Source: Diploptera punctata (taxonomy: Eukaryota > Arthropoda > Insecta > Blattodea > Blaberidae). Taken from it: a DNA stretch of 64,000 nucleotides. The translations under genes were made by a program, and so were the position numbers. The stretch covers positions 1,032,001-1,096,000 of the forward strand of contig JASPKZ010001600.1 of NCBI GenBank assembly GCA_030220185.1, read 5' to 3'. This document shows, in pieces, positions 22,240 through 33,834 of the stretch. Every line of letters starts with the position of its first letter. Position 1 is the first letter of the stretch. A model generated the notes under the pieces. It made no database searches. It worked only from the letters and a program-made list of their open reading frames with translations, and was not told the DNA's origin.

Positions 22240-23340
22240 TTTTAATTGACAATTTAACTCATGTCCCAAATGGGAATCAATCTCCAATCACGTTTCAATG
22301 AATTTTAGTTTTACAACTAATCACAGTCGTGTTTCACCCTGATATTTATCAACTTAAGTTTATCATATTAAAGAAAGCTCTTCTTTTTAATATACTGAAC
22401 AGAGGTCGTAGCATTATTTAAGAAATACGTTGAATATAGCAACCTATATATTAAGGTGTAAGAATCTTAGAATGCATGTGGCTCCCAGATTGTATATATA
22501 GTGCACGGATGTAAACAGATACGGCTTGCGAGAAATAATAGAAAAAATGTAGCAATTGAATATATCACAAAAAAAAAAAGAATCCACTGTTTGCACTTTC
22601 ATAAACGTATTATTTCCCAGGTACTTACGTTCCATAAACATATAGGCTAATTGACATATTTACATCATAGAATATCAGAAATTAATTAATAACCTATAAT
22701 GTTGATTATAATATACATTTTGATGTATTTCATTTTTTCTCCACTAGGGTGCATTCTTACAATATTTATTTGGCAATAAATACTATGATGTGGTTGCAGT
22801 GGATGAACAAGTGGAACATAACAAATGTTTCTCATTTGTTTTAAAACATCGCCGTTTACATTAATTATATAAATATTTTAAAATAACTATATTTAAATAA
22901 TTATTTGTCAGCAAGCAGCTTAATTTTATTCGTTAAATAGTCCTAACAAATGCCACTCTTGATTTCCAAATTCTCTAGATAAATTGGAAATCACTCGTGG
23001 CATTACTTATGAAAACATCCACTCCATTAATTATTTTTTATCTACTGAAAATACTTTCGTTAGAAATTAATTACATTAATTAGGATTAAAATTTCCCTTC
23101 CTTGCTTTTCCTTAGTTTAATCTCCACCTTTATAGGCAATTTTATGTGCCCCACGCTTTACGGAACGCGACCTGTAATGAAAGAAATGTTTATACTCTGT
23201 ATCATATAGATACTTTTCATTGCCAATTAGAACCTAGAGATGTTCCCCAGATGAGTGAACAACTCAATATCAGACCAACGTTGAGACATCACGAACGTTT
23301 AAAACAAGAAAAAAAACATTAATAAATTCATTCTAAACAA
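22240..23340. other. No recognisable gene
   Basis: AT-rich unique-looking sequence without named repeats. Confidence 0.4.
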
Positions 23341-23344
23341 GGTG

Positions 23345-23520
23345 AAGCTGATATGGTTAATTGATGACCAAATAGTGTTCGAGGGCCATTTGGTCTTAAA
23401 GTTTTCTAAATCTGTCTTATAGGTGAGGAAAACGCCCCGATAAATCCTCTCCACGGAACTGTTCCTACCGGGGATTGAACGCGGTTCCAACGTTACCCTT
23501 AGACCAAAATGGTGGACGTA
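23345..23520 (-). repeat. SINE family A, head and body
   Basis: On the minus strand the tRNA-like head (TGGTCTAAGGGTAACG, box B GTTCAATCCCCGG) is followed by the family-A body: GGTTTATC-like, TTTTCCTCACCTATAAGACA, then AACTTTAAGACCAAATGG. No tail is attached. Confidence 0.6.
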
Positions 23521-23576
23521 TTAATATGGCAATACACGAAATGTAAAGTGTCTACAAAGGTAAAGAGATCGGGAGA

Positions 23577-23603
23577 TAGATAGATATATAGATATAGATG
23601 GAG

Positions 23604-23686
<83 letters not shown>

Positions 23687-23690
23687 ATGA
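23577..23690. repeat. (GATA)n and (GA)n microsatellite
   Basis: GATA repeats pass into a GA run of about 45 bases. Confidence 0.95.
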
Positions 23691-23699
23691 GAATTTGCG

Positions 23700-24150
23700 T
23701 TCTTTGTACTAATTTTGTGGAAACTTTATCAACACGTTTTCGAAATTAACAAAACAAATTATCCTATGGCATTTCGTGAGTTATGTTAGATGTTTATAAT
23801 GTAATAATTAAATTAATGTCATTTACAATGAAGTAACAGTGAAGGAAATCCTTGAAAAGTAGACCTACTTGTAGTTTAAAATTTCTTTATCTCGAATGGG
23901 CCTATAACACGTACTTAACCTATTTTATTTACCATCTGCAGTGTAATGATGTTTTTTACTAACACGAATTCCTATAAAATTATCTTTCTTAAAAGGCATA
24001 ATAACTTCTCCTTAATAAAATTTAAACAAATGAGAGAGGAGGGAGAAATAAATCCTATAGCGACGGACAGTCTCGAAAAGAAAATACGGAAAGAAATGGT
24101 GCCTATCACTCGCTAGCGTTCTTAGCGTGGCACAGTATCCGACCCTAAGG
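23700..24150. other. No recognisable gene
   Basis: Unassigned AT-rich sequence. Confidence 0.4.
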
Positions 24151-24154
24151 TAAT

Positions 24155-24410
24155 TTTATTTAACGACACTCTTTAACTTTTCAAGATCATTAGCATCCCT
24201 ATTTAAATATGGACGTTAAATGGTTAATACATTTTGCGCAAATGTCTCTTACTTTAGGCTTCAGGTTCCTTTACGTGTCCTAAATCTATAACACACGATC
24301 CACGGCTGTATTTATCTTCCGAAGAAGGCTATAATCAGGATTTATGCATAATTGAAAAATACATCGATCCCGGACGAACATTTTCAATTTTCTTAACCGG
24401 AATTTTGCTA
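24155..24410 (-). repeat. SINE family D
   Basis: It shares the order ATTTAACGACACTCTTTAAC, AGATCATTAGC, AGGTTCCTTTACGTG and ATCCACGGCTGTATTTATC with 57750-58205. The minus-strand box CACGTAAAGGAACC is like the core of V-type SINEs. The tRNA-like head is missing here. Confidence 0.5.
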
Positions 24411-25038
24411 TTTCTAACATCATGTCACTACTGAGTTATCATAGTCCCCATTACAAATAAGATAGCGTTTTATACAAAACAAAACTTTCTCTAAGGCATA
24501 AATTTGTTTTACATATTTAAGAAAAATGCTACACATAAGATTTAGTCTATATGCAAAAAGCCTTCCGAATTAAAGAAAAAAAAAGCTACGGAATAAGTTG
24601 CCAAGCTTAACAAAAATACGTAAGTTTTAAAGATAACATTTTCCCAGGATATGACTATTTTAAGGTTAAAAGGAAGTGGTTATTTGAAAACAGCTATTTT
24701 AGCACTAAAGCTACGTAAATCGTTTACGTTTTTAATTATCAATCCATATAATTAACATTCTTTAAATAAATATCAATTCGAATCTCATATGAGAAATAGA
24801 AGGAATTAAATGCAAAAAAATATATATATAAAAAATAAAATACTTTAAAGTATTTGAGTTAATAAATTCCATCTTCAAGCCACAGTTAATATAAAAAAAT
24901 TCAAACCCCGCCCGGAGATTCGAATGGGGTATTATTTTATCTCCTGAAAAATTTATTCCGGCGCAACACATGCTCGCATTTCTTGACGGTTGTATTTTTA
25001 CGGTGAGGTACATCTTTATATCTGTGCTATCATCTTAC

Positions 25039-25124
25039 CTTCTGGCACGGGTATCCTTTCCGGCAAAACTTGCAGGATCATTTAATGTCGCAAACTCCTC
25101 CACTTCGGACAAAGTTAGAAGACA
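25039..25124 (-). other. Exon-like orphan segment
   Basis: An 86-base frame reads LSEVEEFATLNDPASFAGKD, then TRARR, between a possible AG acceptor and a GTAAGA donor. Codon use and splice-like ends suggest an exon, but I do not recognise a family and find no partner exon. Confidence 0.2.
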
Positions 25125-25215
25125 CTACCTGAAGGGCTTATGTCGATTAGGCCTAATATAATTTTAAAATGACGAACATGATAAAATTATGAATATTTGA
25201 ATGAATAAGCTGCGT

Positions 25216-25223
25216 TATTGTTA

Positions 25224-25272
<49 letters not shown>
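25216..25272. repeat. (TTA)n microsatellite, LINE tail
   Basis: About 19 units. On the minus strand it sits immediately after the end of the LINE fragment at 25275-25800, so it is that element's TAA tail. Confidence 0.9.
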
Positions 25273-25274
25273 CT

Positions 25275-25800
25275 ATCTGCGAGTTTTTACAGCTGCTACC
25301 GTCTTCCTTTGCCAAACCTCCAAAGCCTACGATCTTGGGAATCTTCAATGCTTAGCACTCTTGCATGCATTACTATCTTCATGCTTTCCTTCCATGTTAA
25401 CTTTGGTCTCCATATTTTCTTCTTTCCGCTCGGTTGCCATTGATATAGTAGTTTCGGCCATCGCTCATATTCCATTCTAAAAATATGCCCTATCCATTTT
25501 AATTCCTTCTGCTCTATTTTTTCATTTATGCTTTCTTCTGTTTCCATTATGTTTCTAATTTCCTTATTTGTGATATGTTCTAATTTGGACTTTCTGGCAC
25601 TTCTGCGTAAATAATCCATTTCTAGAGCTATTAGCCTATTCTTGTAATACTCACTTCCATACACTGCAACAGATTCCACCAATGTTTTACCAATACATTT
25701 TTTGTGACAGGAATATTGGTAAATCGAACAAGAGATGGATTCAACTTTTTTGAATGAGAATCTATGGGACCGGAACAAGCCACATGGGATTAATCCGTGA
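25275..25800 (-). pseudogene. LINE C-terminus, triplet-tailed family
   Basis: An open minus-strand frame (25778-25296) reads ESVAVYGSEYYKNRLIALEM, then DYLRRSARKSKLEHITNKEI, ELKWIGHIFRMEYERWPKLL, QPSGKKKIWRPKLTW and EDSQDRRLWRFG. This is the region behind the reverse transcriptase thumb in endonuclease-type LINEs, homologous to 4900-5290. The reverse transcriptase core is lost by 5' truncation. A second TTA repeat lies at 25838-25881. Confidence 0.75.
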
Positions 25801-25837
25801 TTGTTGATGATGATGATTTTTGTGTCTTTCCAAATAT

Positions 25838-25838
25838 G

Positions 25839-25881
<43 letters not shown>
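25838..25881. repeat. (TTA)n microsatellite
   Basis: About 14 TTA units, just upstream (minus strand) of the LINE fragment at 25275-25800. Confidence 0.9.
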
Positions 25882-25883
<2 letters not shown>

Positions 25884-25889
25884 ATTGTT

Positions 25890-26720
25890 ATTATGAATCA
25901 GCTACAACCATAAAATATCTTCATCACTTCTGTTGGACACATTGATATCAGACTCAAGAAAGGTTTATTTTTTACACATTGGCTTAAAGGTCCACTGAGT
26001 TCCCTGTAAACTGATTACTGGAAACCTTTCTGAGAAGTCCCTAGTGAAAGTGACACAGTCGATTAATATTAATTGGGATTCTCTACTGGTTTACCTCGGT
26101 CGTCAAGGTAAATGCTGAGTCGACATATCGGTACCAGAATCCATTACATCGTAATGAAATGACCATCTGACATGAGAACTCCCTTGATATCAAACCCTTG
26201 AGTCAAAATGGATCGATCAGTGATAATAGTAAATAGCGTTTACCATTTTCTCATTTGCAATCGTATTATTATATGATTTGATCATATTATTTTATTCCTT
26301 GCTACATATTTTATGGTAAATGAATTCTACGATAATACAATGTATTAAATACACATGAATGCAGCAGATAAGAACAACAATGCCAATACTGTTTTTTTAC
26401 TAATAGCTGACGACTAGAATCGTCCATTGGTGCTGCATTCCGGAACCAGCTGTGGTTTCTTGGCAGCTGATTATGTTGTGCTATCATTGTGAGGTTAAGT
26501 CACTTAACTTTAGCCTATTTGACGATGTTAGGATTCCGCTTGCTGAGGTCATGAATTAGAGAGAGATGAGGATGTGACCACCCTGAAGCAGGGCATCGGA
26601 AATCACATTGAGAGAGCTACAAGCCAGGAGTGCAGAATGAGGCACGCTACTACAGGCGACGACACTACACATATCTCTATATGTTGGGTCCATCAATGAG
26701 GATGTAATCCATGGTCAGCA
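25890..26720. other. No recognisable gene
   Basis: Unassigned; 26520-26720 may be the decayed 3' part of the adjoining Jockey-like LINE. Confidence 0.4.
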
Positions 26721-26739
26721 CGCCGTTATGGCAAATGTC

Positions 26740-27808
26740 CCATATTGCTTACTGTATATTTATGGAACGATGAGAGATAAATTGAAAAGTGTAAGTGACC
26801 TGATATTCGATGATAGTCGGAATATAAGGAACCTACGCTACGTCGTGAAGCTATGTTATCCTCGAGAAACGTGGGGCTAAAAATATGTTTCGAGGCATTT
26901 ATTTTGTATGACCTGGACTTTATTTTTGTGACACACATCGAGGATCTCCAGGCCTCACAGCCCTACAGCAGCATGCTGATGATCACAGCTTTGTAAAGCG
27001 TAAGCTTTATCTTATGAGCCAATGTATTCGACTTGAAAAATGGATATACAAAGTGCTATTGCAGCATTTATTTGTGATGTAGATGTGAATTTTGAACGTT
27101 AGCTAGGAGTCCAAGTAACTTGGAAGGAGTTGTGAGAGCTATTGGATGATTTGGTAAATAGGATCGATTGGGTTTTGGAGTAGTTGATTTTAATATTCCA
27201 TAATTGGAACAAAATGTGAATAATATTAAGGTCGTTTTGGAAAATATGGATTCGTCTAAAATTTATTAAAAAAACAGACATTTGTCTCCAAAGCATGTTG
27301 TATGGACGTGAGGGATAGACGGAATATCTGCCACATATATATTAGGCCTATGTAACAGCGGGGAGAGAATTACACTTTGTGGAAATCCCGCGAGGAGAGA
27401 CTTGAAGTCAGATTTATATCCATGAACCTACATATTAAATTAAGGTATTTACCTACAATATTAACTGAAGAAACCGAAATATCAAGTTTTATTAATTTAT
27501 GCATAAGTAAATTTATCCAAGCCGTATCATAAGCTTTCTCAATATCAGGGAATAGGCCTACCACCATGATTCTATTTTTCTTGTTGAAGCCCGTGACAGT
27601 ATGGTAAATCAGTCTAGCACGCTGCAGCGGAGAACAGTAATTTTCAAAAGACAGGGAGGCTTAATTATTCGGCAAAGTATGATTTTCCGAAACTTTAATT
27701 TTGAGCCGTACCAAAATTACTTTCTCCAAAATTTTGCTGGGTACAGGTAGGAGACTGATTGGTCACAGGTTGCGCGGGTTAGAAGGATCTTTGCAGGTTT
27801 TAGGAAGG
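26740..27808 (-). pseudogene. Jockey-like LINE, 3' segment (split by hAT)
   Basis: Minus-strand translation from the hAT junction reads VITLPKTCKDPSNPRN, then PISLLPVPSKILEKVILVRL, VVGLFPDIEKAYDTAWINLL, a shifted SVILSPLL-IYVADIP block, WNIKINYSKTQSILFT, KIKLTLYKAVIISMLLYGCE-like and KVQVIQNKCLETYF-like segments. This is the full order of a Jockey-clade reverse transcriptase from fingers to C-terminus. The active-site FADD is degraded to CFGDKC, and several stops are present. Its 5' continuation lies on the far side of the hAT element, at 30126-30252. Confidence 0.8.
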
Positions 27809-27816
27809 GTGATGAC

Positions 27817-30117
27817 TAGGGCTCGGACATTAAGTTACATTAAGTGCACTCTTACTATAGGCCTACATAATATTGCTTGATGAGAGAGTGGTAGGGGGTG
27901 TAGTAGCACCAGTCTGACTAGTATAGCATTTATGCTGTACTGTTTACAGGAAGTATAGGCGGGTAATGAAATAAGTAGGTAATTGTGGATTACAAGTTTA
28001 TTTTGTTGCGTAAAATATTTTTTAACTTTTTAAATTAAACGCTACAGTACAACAAAAAGTTATAACAAATTTAAAATTTCCGTACATTAATTCTCTTTGT
28101 GCATCTATAAATACAATGCTGCATACATTATTACAAAAAATAACAAGTTCATTATTTCTGCACAATTATTTTCTTCGTACAGTTTTAAGTAAAGAGGTAA
28201 CACAAAAAAAGTATGTGCACTGTACATAATATTTTTAAAACCCTGTTAGTTAAACTCGTTTCGCTTCTGTAGAGCTGTTACAATGAATAACAATGTATTT
28301 CCGTAAAGTTTCAAAAGAATAACTTCTTCGGTGACTGTTCAAACAAAGTTTATATTTAGAAAAACTCATTTCTACTTCACATGAGATAACTGGTGGAAAA
28401 CGAAAGTAGGGTATATCATAGGTATCTAACATGGATACAGTACATGCGTTCTTGTTGTCCATTAGAAAATCCTTTATACTGCAAATAGCTGAGTATCCAG
28501 GGTTTTTCAGCAATACACTTTCTATTTTGCAATTTCAGATGCCAAAACTATCTCCTGTTTTATTAAAATGTCGCTATAAAATTTCTGCCAGTTTTATGGA
28601 ATCAATCAATGCTATATGTGAAGATTCCAGTTTTTATTATTATTGAAGGTATATCTTTGTAGACGTTGTTGATTACCAGCAAATTTTGATACAGTTGTAC
28701 TGACATCAGAGATTTCACAATTTTTATCGCCGAACTTTCTTCAGCATTAAATGTATTAACTACTTTAACAATCACTTCATTATGCTGTAAGTAGTATGCA
28801 GTGGTCTGCAACCAAGTCACCCATCGAGTTAAAACAGGTTGAGGTGACAAAGGGATTTGTGATGCAATTTCCTTAAATTTCTGTTTCCTAGAAGGGGCCT
28901 TTAAAAATATTTTCTCATGTTTGATACAAAATGTCTACATCAGAGAAATGCAACCCAATTCTTTCGGCTACTCGGTGAAGTCCATGGGCTAAGCAAGTTA
29001 GATGTATCATATTCGGATATCGTTCTTTAATTTTGGAAGCTGCTTTCAACATATAAGGGGCTGCGTCCGTTACAAATAGAAAAAAACAGTCTCTTTTTTA
29101 TTTCATTGGGCCATAGAAGAGACACAGCATTTTCAAAAAGGTTGTCGATTTCTGAATGGTTGACTTTATTTAAGACCTCGGTAGTTGATAAAAATTTATC
29201 CCCGGGGTTTTCAGGTGATAATATCCCCACTATCACATTTCCTACAGACCTTCTGGACGCATCCTGGGTTTCATCGATTGACACCCATATTTTATGATCT
29301 GCCACAGTTTTTAATGTATTTCAGAACGTCTTCATAACAGGGAGAAAAATAATATCTGCGTAAAGTTGTTTCACAAGGAATTTTTCTTCCCGTATATTTC
29401 TAAAAAAAAATTATATGCTGGATTTTGCACTTTATTGAAAGGAATATTCGCGGAAACCATCGTTTCGCATAAATCCTTGCAGAATTCACGATGGTTACAA
29501 GTGTCTGAAACTCCTTGTGCAGATGACTGTATTTCATCGTCAAGCTTATGTTTTACATTCCCAATGTGTGTTTTAGATTTGCAATGGCTCTTGATAAAAA
29601 TTCTTCTCTCCCCCTTCAACCCTACATTACACAATTTTATATACAAAATATTTTATCTTCTTTTAGGCAAAAATACTCAGGGCCGTATTCACGTACAAGT
29701 GAATTCATCTTGCGTGTGTTTGGGTTTCGGCATGTTGTAATCATTCATCAGATCGTGGTGATCGGTATTATGACCTGACTGCATACTATACTTGTAGCAG
29801 CACAGCAAAGACGCCACTGACTGTGGCACTACGCATGGGACAGGACTAACTATTACCCGTTTAAGGAATAAGCGCAGTTGTTGACGGAGGGCACTGCAGT
29901 CGTGTTTATGCAGGAATAGACCATGTGACTACGAGTGCAAAGGGGAATGGGACGTGGGACGCTAACAGTGTACACTGCCTTATATGACGTCACGTGTACC
30001 AACAAACAGAGCTTCCTAATTCTTCCGCCTGCAGAGATACTTTGAATGAGTAATACCTGTGTAGTTAACTGTTTGAAAGCGAAACGGCAATGAAAAGGCA
30101 ATGAAGTCCGAGCTCTA
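27817..30117 (-). mobile_element. hAT transposon with 8-bp target duplication
   Basis: The ends are TAGGGCTCGGAC on the left and, reversed, TAGAGCTCGGAC on the right. They are flanked by GTGATGAC at 27809-27816 and again at 30118-30125. An 8-bp duplication and TA-type tips are diagnostic of hAT elements, and the 2.3-kb interior encodes a hAT transposase relic on the minus strand. The element splits a Jockey-like reverse transcriptase whose reading frame is restored when the element and one duplication copy are removed. Confidence 0.9.
28250..29646 (-). pseudogene. hAT-family transposase, frame-broken
   Basis: In order on the minus strand: REFCKDLCETMVSANIPFNK (N-terminal part), DHKIWVSIDETQDASRRSVG (the first catalytic-aspartate strand), [18 protein letters not shown] (the CxxH-type insertion-domain start), PVLTRWVTWLQTTAYYLQHN, and finally VISCEVEMSFSKYKLCLNSH with SYSFETLRKYIVIHCNS (the C-terminal hAT dimerisation region). 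At least three frameshifts or stops separate the pieces, so it is dead. The series resembles the insect hAT lineage related to CGG-repeat-binding protein 1. It fills most of the transposon at 27817-30117. Confidence 0.85.
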
Positions 30118-30125
30118 GTGATGAC

Positions 30126-30252
30126 CTTGGATTTTTTTTCCATAGGCCTGGGAAGTACTGGAGTTTCAGACAATATTTGAATATAAGTGGGAGTAAAAGC
30201 AAAGCTGTAGTAGGAAGGTGCTTGACAGTGAAGTTCTTGTCTATCATTCTAC
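30126..30252 (-). pseudogene. Jockey-like LINE, 5' segment (split by hAT)
   Basis: It reads NFTVKHLPTTALLLLPLIFK, then YCLKLQYFPGLWKKNPR, and continues directly into VITLPKTCKDPSNPRN at 27808 once the hAT element is removed. This joins the RLGYFPxxWK-AxVIxLPKPGKDP block of Jockey reverse transcriptases. It is 5'-truncated near 30252. Confidence 0.8.
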
Positions 30253-30334
30253 CAGTTTATATAATTTTAAAATAATTAGTTTTGAAACTTATTTACATAT
30301 TTAAATAAAACTGTATAGTACGCCTACCATACTT

Positions 30335-30775
30335 TTTATTCCATGGTGCGACAGATCTAGAAGGCCCTTGGTCTACCAGCCGGCTGCTGGCCTCACATCT
30401 ACATTTGTTTAATCACAGAGGTTGCCTATCATCATGCCAGTGTAGGGAGAACACGTGGTCAACATGTCGGGTCTCCCAACCGTTATAGCTAGTTTTCTCA
30501 ACCTTGAGTCGCTACTTATTGTAGATACCCAAATTCCTCACGATGCTACGTGGGCATCGGTCACATACTGGCCGAAAGTCCTTGAGAAATTTATTTCCCA
30601 TAGAAACTCAACCAGCGCAAGCCCCTAAGTTCTGCGCCAAGGCGCTACTTATTGTAACTACCCAAATTCCTCACGATGCTATGTGGGCACCGATCACATA
30701 CTGGCCGAAATTCCATGATAAAATTGCTTCATTCATGGGGACTCGAACCAGCGCAATTCCCGAGATCTACTATAT
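30335..30775 (-). repeat. SINE family B with internal duplication
   Basis: It has the family-B order from CAGCCGGCTGCTGGCCTCAC onward. The head-proximal segment (TACTTATTGTAG-x-TACCCAAATTCC to the box-B region AACCAGCGCAA) is present twice, at about 30508-30635 and 30645-30770. The second copy keeps the better box B (GACTCGAACC when read in plus). Confidence 0.65.
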
Positions 30776-30799
30776 AATTAGGCATAATGCACCAAATTG

Positions 30800-31030
30800 T
30801 GTATATTAATTCTTGCCTCTACTTGATTAAAGAGTCATACTATAAATTCTCTTTACTAAAATAAATTAAGCAGCAATTAGTGTCATCCTTTAAAAAATAA
30901 ATAAAATACTGCTTAATAATATATTAAATAAATTACACAATCATTTTTGTCAAGGTAAAGTAAGATGTAATTTTGGCCTCAATTGATAAACGACAAAGAA
31001 ACCGTGCAGCACCTCTTGATAATATGCTAT
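30800..31030. other. No recognisable gene
   Basis: AT-rich spacer without named repeats. Confidence 0.4.
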
Positions 31031-31034
31031 ATTA

Positions 31035-31270
31035 ATATTTGAAAGGTTCTTGACAGATAAAATAGAAGAGTATAGGAGAAAATTGTATGAACATGTCTGC
31101 AGAATGGATACCTACAGATGGCCTAGGAAATGTCTGAACTATCAACCAAGAGAAGGGAAAAAAGAGATCGGGGACGTCTACGAAAGCGATGAACACAGCA
31201 GCTATAATACTTGGAGCCGGAACGAACAAAAAGGTTTAATCCTTGCAAGCAGAAGAAGAGAAGAGTGAGA
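31035..31270 (+). pseudogene. LINE 3' end, GAA-tailed family
   Basis: An open 72-residue frame reads KIEEYRRKLYEHVCRMDTYR, then WPRKCLNYQPREGKK, and ends with ASRRREE from a GAAGAAGAGAAGAG tail. It is the C-terminus of an endonuclease-type LINE cut off on the 5' side. Confidence 0.65.
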
Positions 31271-31376
31271 TTTCTTACTATAAGACGTATGGAAAACGGA
31301 GTGAACACTGTATGTTGTCTTATCAAAAGAAAACGTTACAAGTATTATAGATTCTCTTGATAGCATGCTATAATAA

Positions 31377-31902
31377 CACTGGTCAACATGAGTTTTGTCT
31401 CATGAGTACCAATAGTTGTACTTAATGCAGTTTTTTAATAGTTTTTTCAAATTTGTATTCGGAATTTCTCCATCACCCACAGTTTTTTATTTTAATTTCA
31501 ATTAATGGATTTAAATAATTATATTTTTAATAAACGTTTTTTCGTCCATTTGTCCATTTTAAAATAAAACTAAATGAGTTAACTCAGGAGATTTCAGCTA
31601 TGGAAAAGATATATCAAGACAAATGGAATCTTAAGCTGCCCGATTATTGTTGAACCATCAAGAGGCGAAATATAGCAGAAAATCATTTCTTACTTTCTAA
31701 GCGAGTCCGAATGTTCGAATATTGTGTAGTTACGAATGTAGAAAAATTAAAGTGTTTGAAATTATAAATTCCTGTCTCTCGGAAACCTTGCGTGATGGAG
31801 AAAAACCGATATGCTATTTGAATTCAGGAGGAAAAAATACTACCAGAATAACATATTTTTCTTTCTGAGACAAAAAAAAAGTTAATTTTTTGTTGGTCAG
31901 TG
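31377..31902. mobile_element. Putative MITE with CACTG ends
   Basis: Left CACTGGTCAACATGA and right (reversed) CACTGACCAACAAAA, both followed within 20 bases by TTTTGTCTCA. Inner inverted parts around TTTCTCCATCAC also pair. Flanks TAATA on both sides are offset by one base, so the target duplication is uncertain. Confidence 0.5.
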
Positions 31903-32059
31903 TAATACTTGAAAAGTTTCGTTCTGTAAGACATGGAAAAAACGGAGTGAACGCTGTGTTTTCCATGTCTTATTAAACAAAGAAACGTTACAGCATTTCT
32001 CTGTTATCAAGAGAAGCTGCACGGACTCCTGATCGTTTAAATATTTCATTATTAACAAT

Positions 32060-32330
32060 TCAGGCCCTGTAAGACACATTTCAGGAAACTATAAGGCTCA
32101 AATGGTCACCGAAAATCATCTGGCCATCATTATTATCATTTTCATATTTGGCATGTTTAGTATACATGTGTGTATGAATTGTGTGTTTCTTCTTAATGTG
32201 GTTGCCTTGGAGAAGGCCCTGACATTGAGCTGATCGCTCATTCGGGGAGGCCCTTCCTGTCCCTGTATGGTCAAAAGATTATGTGTGTGATCCTGTTGCA
32301 GTTTAGGAAGCGTGCTGTAAATGTACGTGG
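32060..32330 (+). repeat. SINE family A body with tail type 3
   Basis: The body segment CACATTTCAGGAAACTATAA and CTCAAATGGTC is followed by ATCATCTGGCCATCAT, then the type-3 tail: TTAGTATACATGTGTGT, CCTGACATTGAGCTGATCGC and CATTCGGGGAGGCCC. The same tail follows the family-A SINE at 56713-57085. Confidence 0.6.
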
Positions 32331-32339
32331 AAAGAAATG

Positions 32340-32795
32340 GAAGGATTTATCTAGGTAGATATTACTTCTGGATTTTAGCTAGGATTAGGACATAAGGTAA
32401 TACCATAACCTAAGTGCGGCCAAGCTACTGGTTTGTCTAGAAAACGGATCAACTTCCTTAGTTAAATGGGTGACATATATTAAGCAAAATATAAACATTT
32501 TATTAAACAGAGATTCACATTAATACAGATTATTTCTGCAATAAAATTTTAGATAGCTAAAACATCAGATAATAATTATAGTCCCTTTTCCTATTATATT
32601 TCAGTGAATAATATTAAAACTGTTATACTGATGCATTGAGAGATTAAGAGACTAAGTAGAATCATCGACCGACTAAAAAGTAAGCTTATATCTGGACATG
32701 ATGAATGGAGTTCATCAAAGCAAGTTTATATATAGCTAATGTGACAATTTGGGACTCAAAAGACTAACTTACTAATGTAATTTCTTATATAAGGT
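32340..32795. other. No recognisable gene
   Basis: Unassigned AT-rich stretch. Confidence 0.4.
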
Positions 32796-32797
32796 AA

Positions 32798-32881
32798 AGT
32801 CTACCGCTGTGGTCTCGAGGTAGCCTGTTGCCTTGAAACGCAGCGGGTCCGGGTTCGATCCTCGGTCGGGGCAGTTTTTCT
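32798..32881 (+). repeat. SINE family A, tRNA-like head (5' piece)
   Basis: Box A GTGGTCTCGAGGTAGC and box B GGGTTCGATCCTCGG, ending in CAGTTTTTCT. The last 10 bases recur at 33835-33844, where the body of the same SINE resumes. The intervening 953 bases are a LINE insertion. Confidence 0.8.
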
Positions 32882-33834
32882 TCTTCTTCCTTTCCAGGAT
32901 TAGGTCAATGCGACCTGTTCCGCTTTCAAGTCCATCGTTTCCTTGGCCGTCACAAAGATCTTTTTCCATGTGGTTTGTAGGCGTTGATCTTTTTGGGCAA
33001 TCTTGTATTGTCCATTCTGTCTAAATGTTCTTTCCATTGGTATTTGTGCTCGTCTAGTTTATCGAGTATTGAAAATATCTCCAGTTCATTTCTTATTGAT
33101 TCATTGCGTAATCTAACCATGGGTGTACATCCTTTTACGGATCATAAAAATTTCATTTCAGTGGCTTGAATGTCTGAGATATCTTTTTTGTAAGTACCCA
33201 AGATTCAGATCCATATAAAAGAACACGAACAGCCATAATGTTATAAAACCTGAGCTGAGTTTCTCTTCGAGTCTTTCGGAGGGTTCTTCTTATGGTGCCA
33301 CACATCATTTGATATCGGTTTAATTTATTGTATATATCCCAATAGTAGCTATATGTTATATCTGAACCAAGATAGTTAAAGTGTGCTATATGTTCTATTA
33401 TTTCATTATTGATCACTAGTTTTGCTCTGACTGGCACTTTGCCCTGAAAAGCCATAATTTTAGTTTTTGATGTTGAGACTTTGAGATTATAATAGAGTCT
33501 AATTGATTCAACATGTAAATAGCTCTTTGTAAATCATCCTCTGACTTCTGTGTAATCACCAGATCGTCTGCATACATTAAAATATTCATATACATTTCCT
33601 TATTAATTTGTATTCCTATAGGACTTGATTTTTTTCCCTTTTCGTATAACCTCGTAAAAATATATATTAAACAATGTAGGAGATAATGTGCACCCTTGTC
33701 GAACTCTTTGATTTATTAAATTTTCTTCACTGGAATAATTATCTAAATTAAGGATAATTTTCGTGCCATTATAAAGACTTTTTATTCCTTCTATAAGTTG
33801 AGCCGGGGTACCCTCTTGCCTTCATTATTTCCCA
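32882..33834 (-). pseudogene. LINE (GAA-tailed), 5'-truncated, with target duplication
   Basis: Reading on the minus strand from 33834: LWEIMKARGYPAQLIEGIKS, LYNGTKIILN, QRVRQGCTLSPTLFNIYF, LMYADDLVIT (intact active site), then AKLVINNEIIEHIAHFNYLG, MMCGTIRRTLRKTRRETQLR, AVRVLLYGSESW, and a degenerate RRPRKRWT ending followed by an AAGAAGAAGAA tail. The insert is flanked by CAGTTTTTCT on both sides, inside a family-A SINE. Several stops and shifts. It belongs with 53140-54130 and 6425-7305. Confidence 0.85.

Noticed and set aside
24762..25161. Short frames on both strands as genes
   Set aside because: No start context or family motif. Only a small splice-like segment (25039-25124) was kept, as a weak note.
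31050..31268. 72-residue frame as a host protein
   Set aside because: Its sequence is a LINE C-terminus with the usual tail, so it is not an independent gene.
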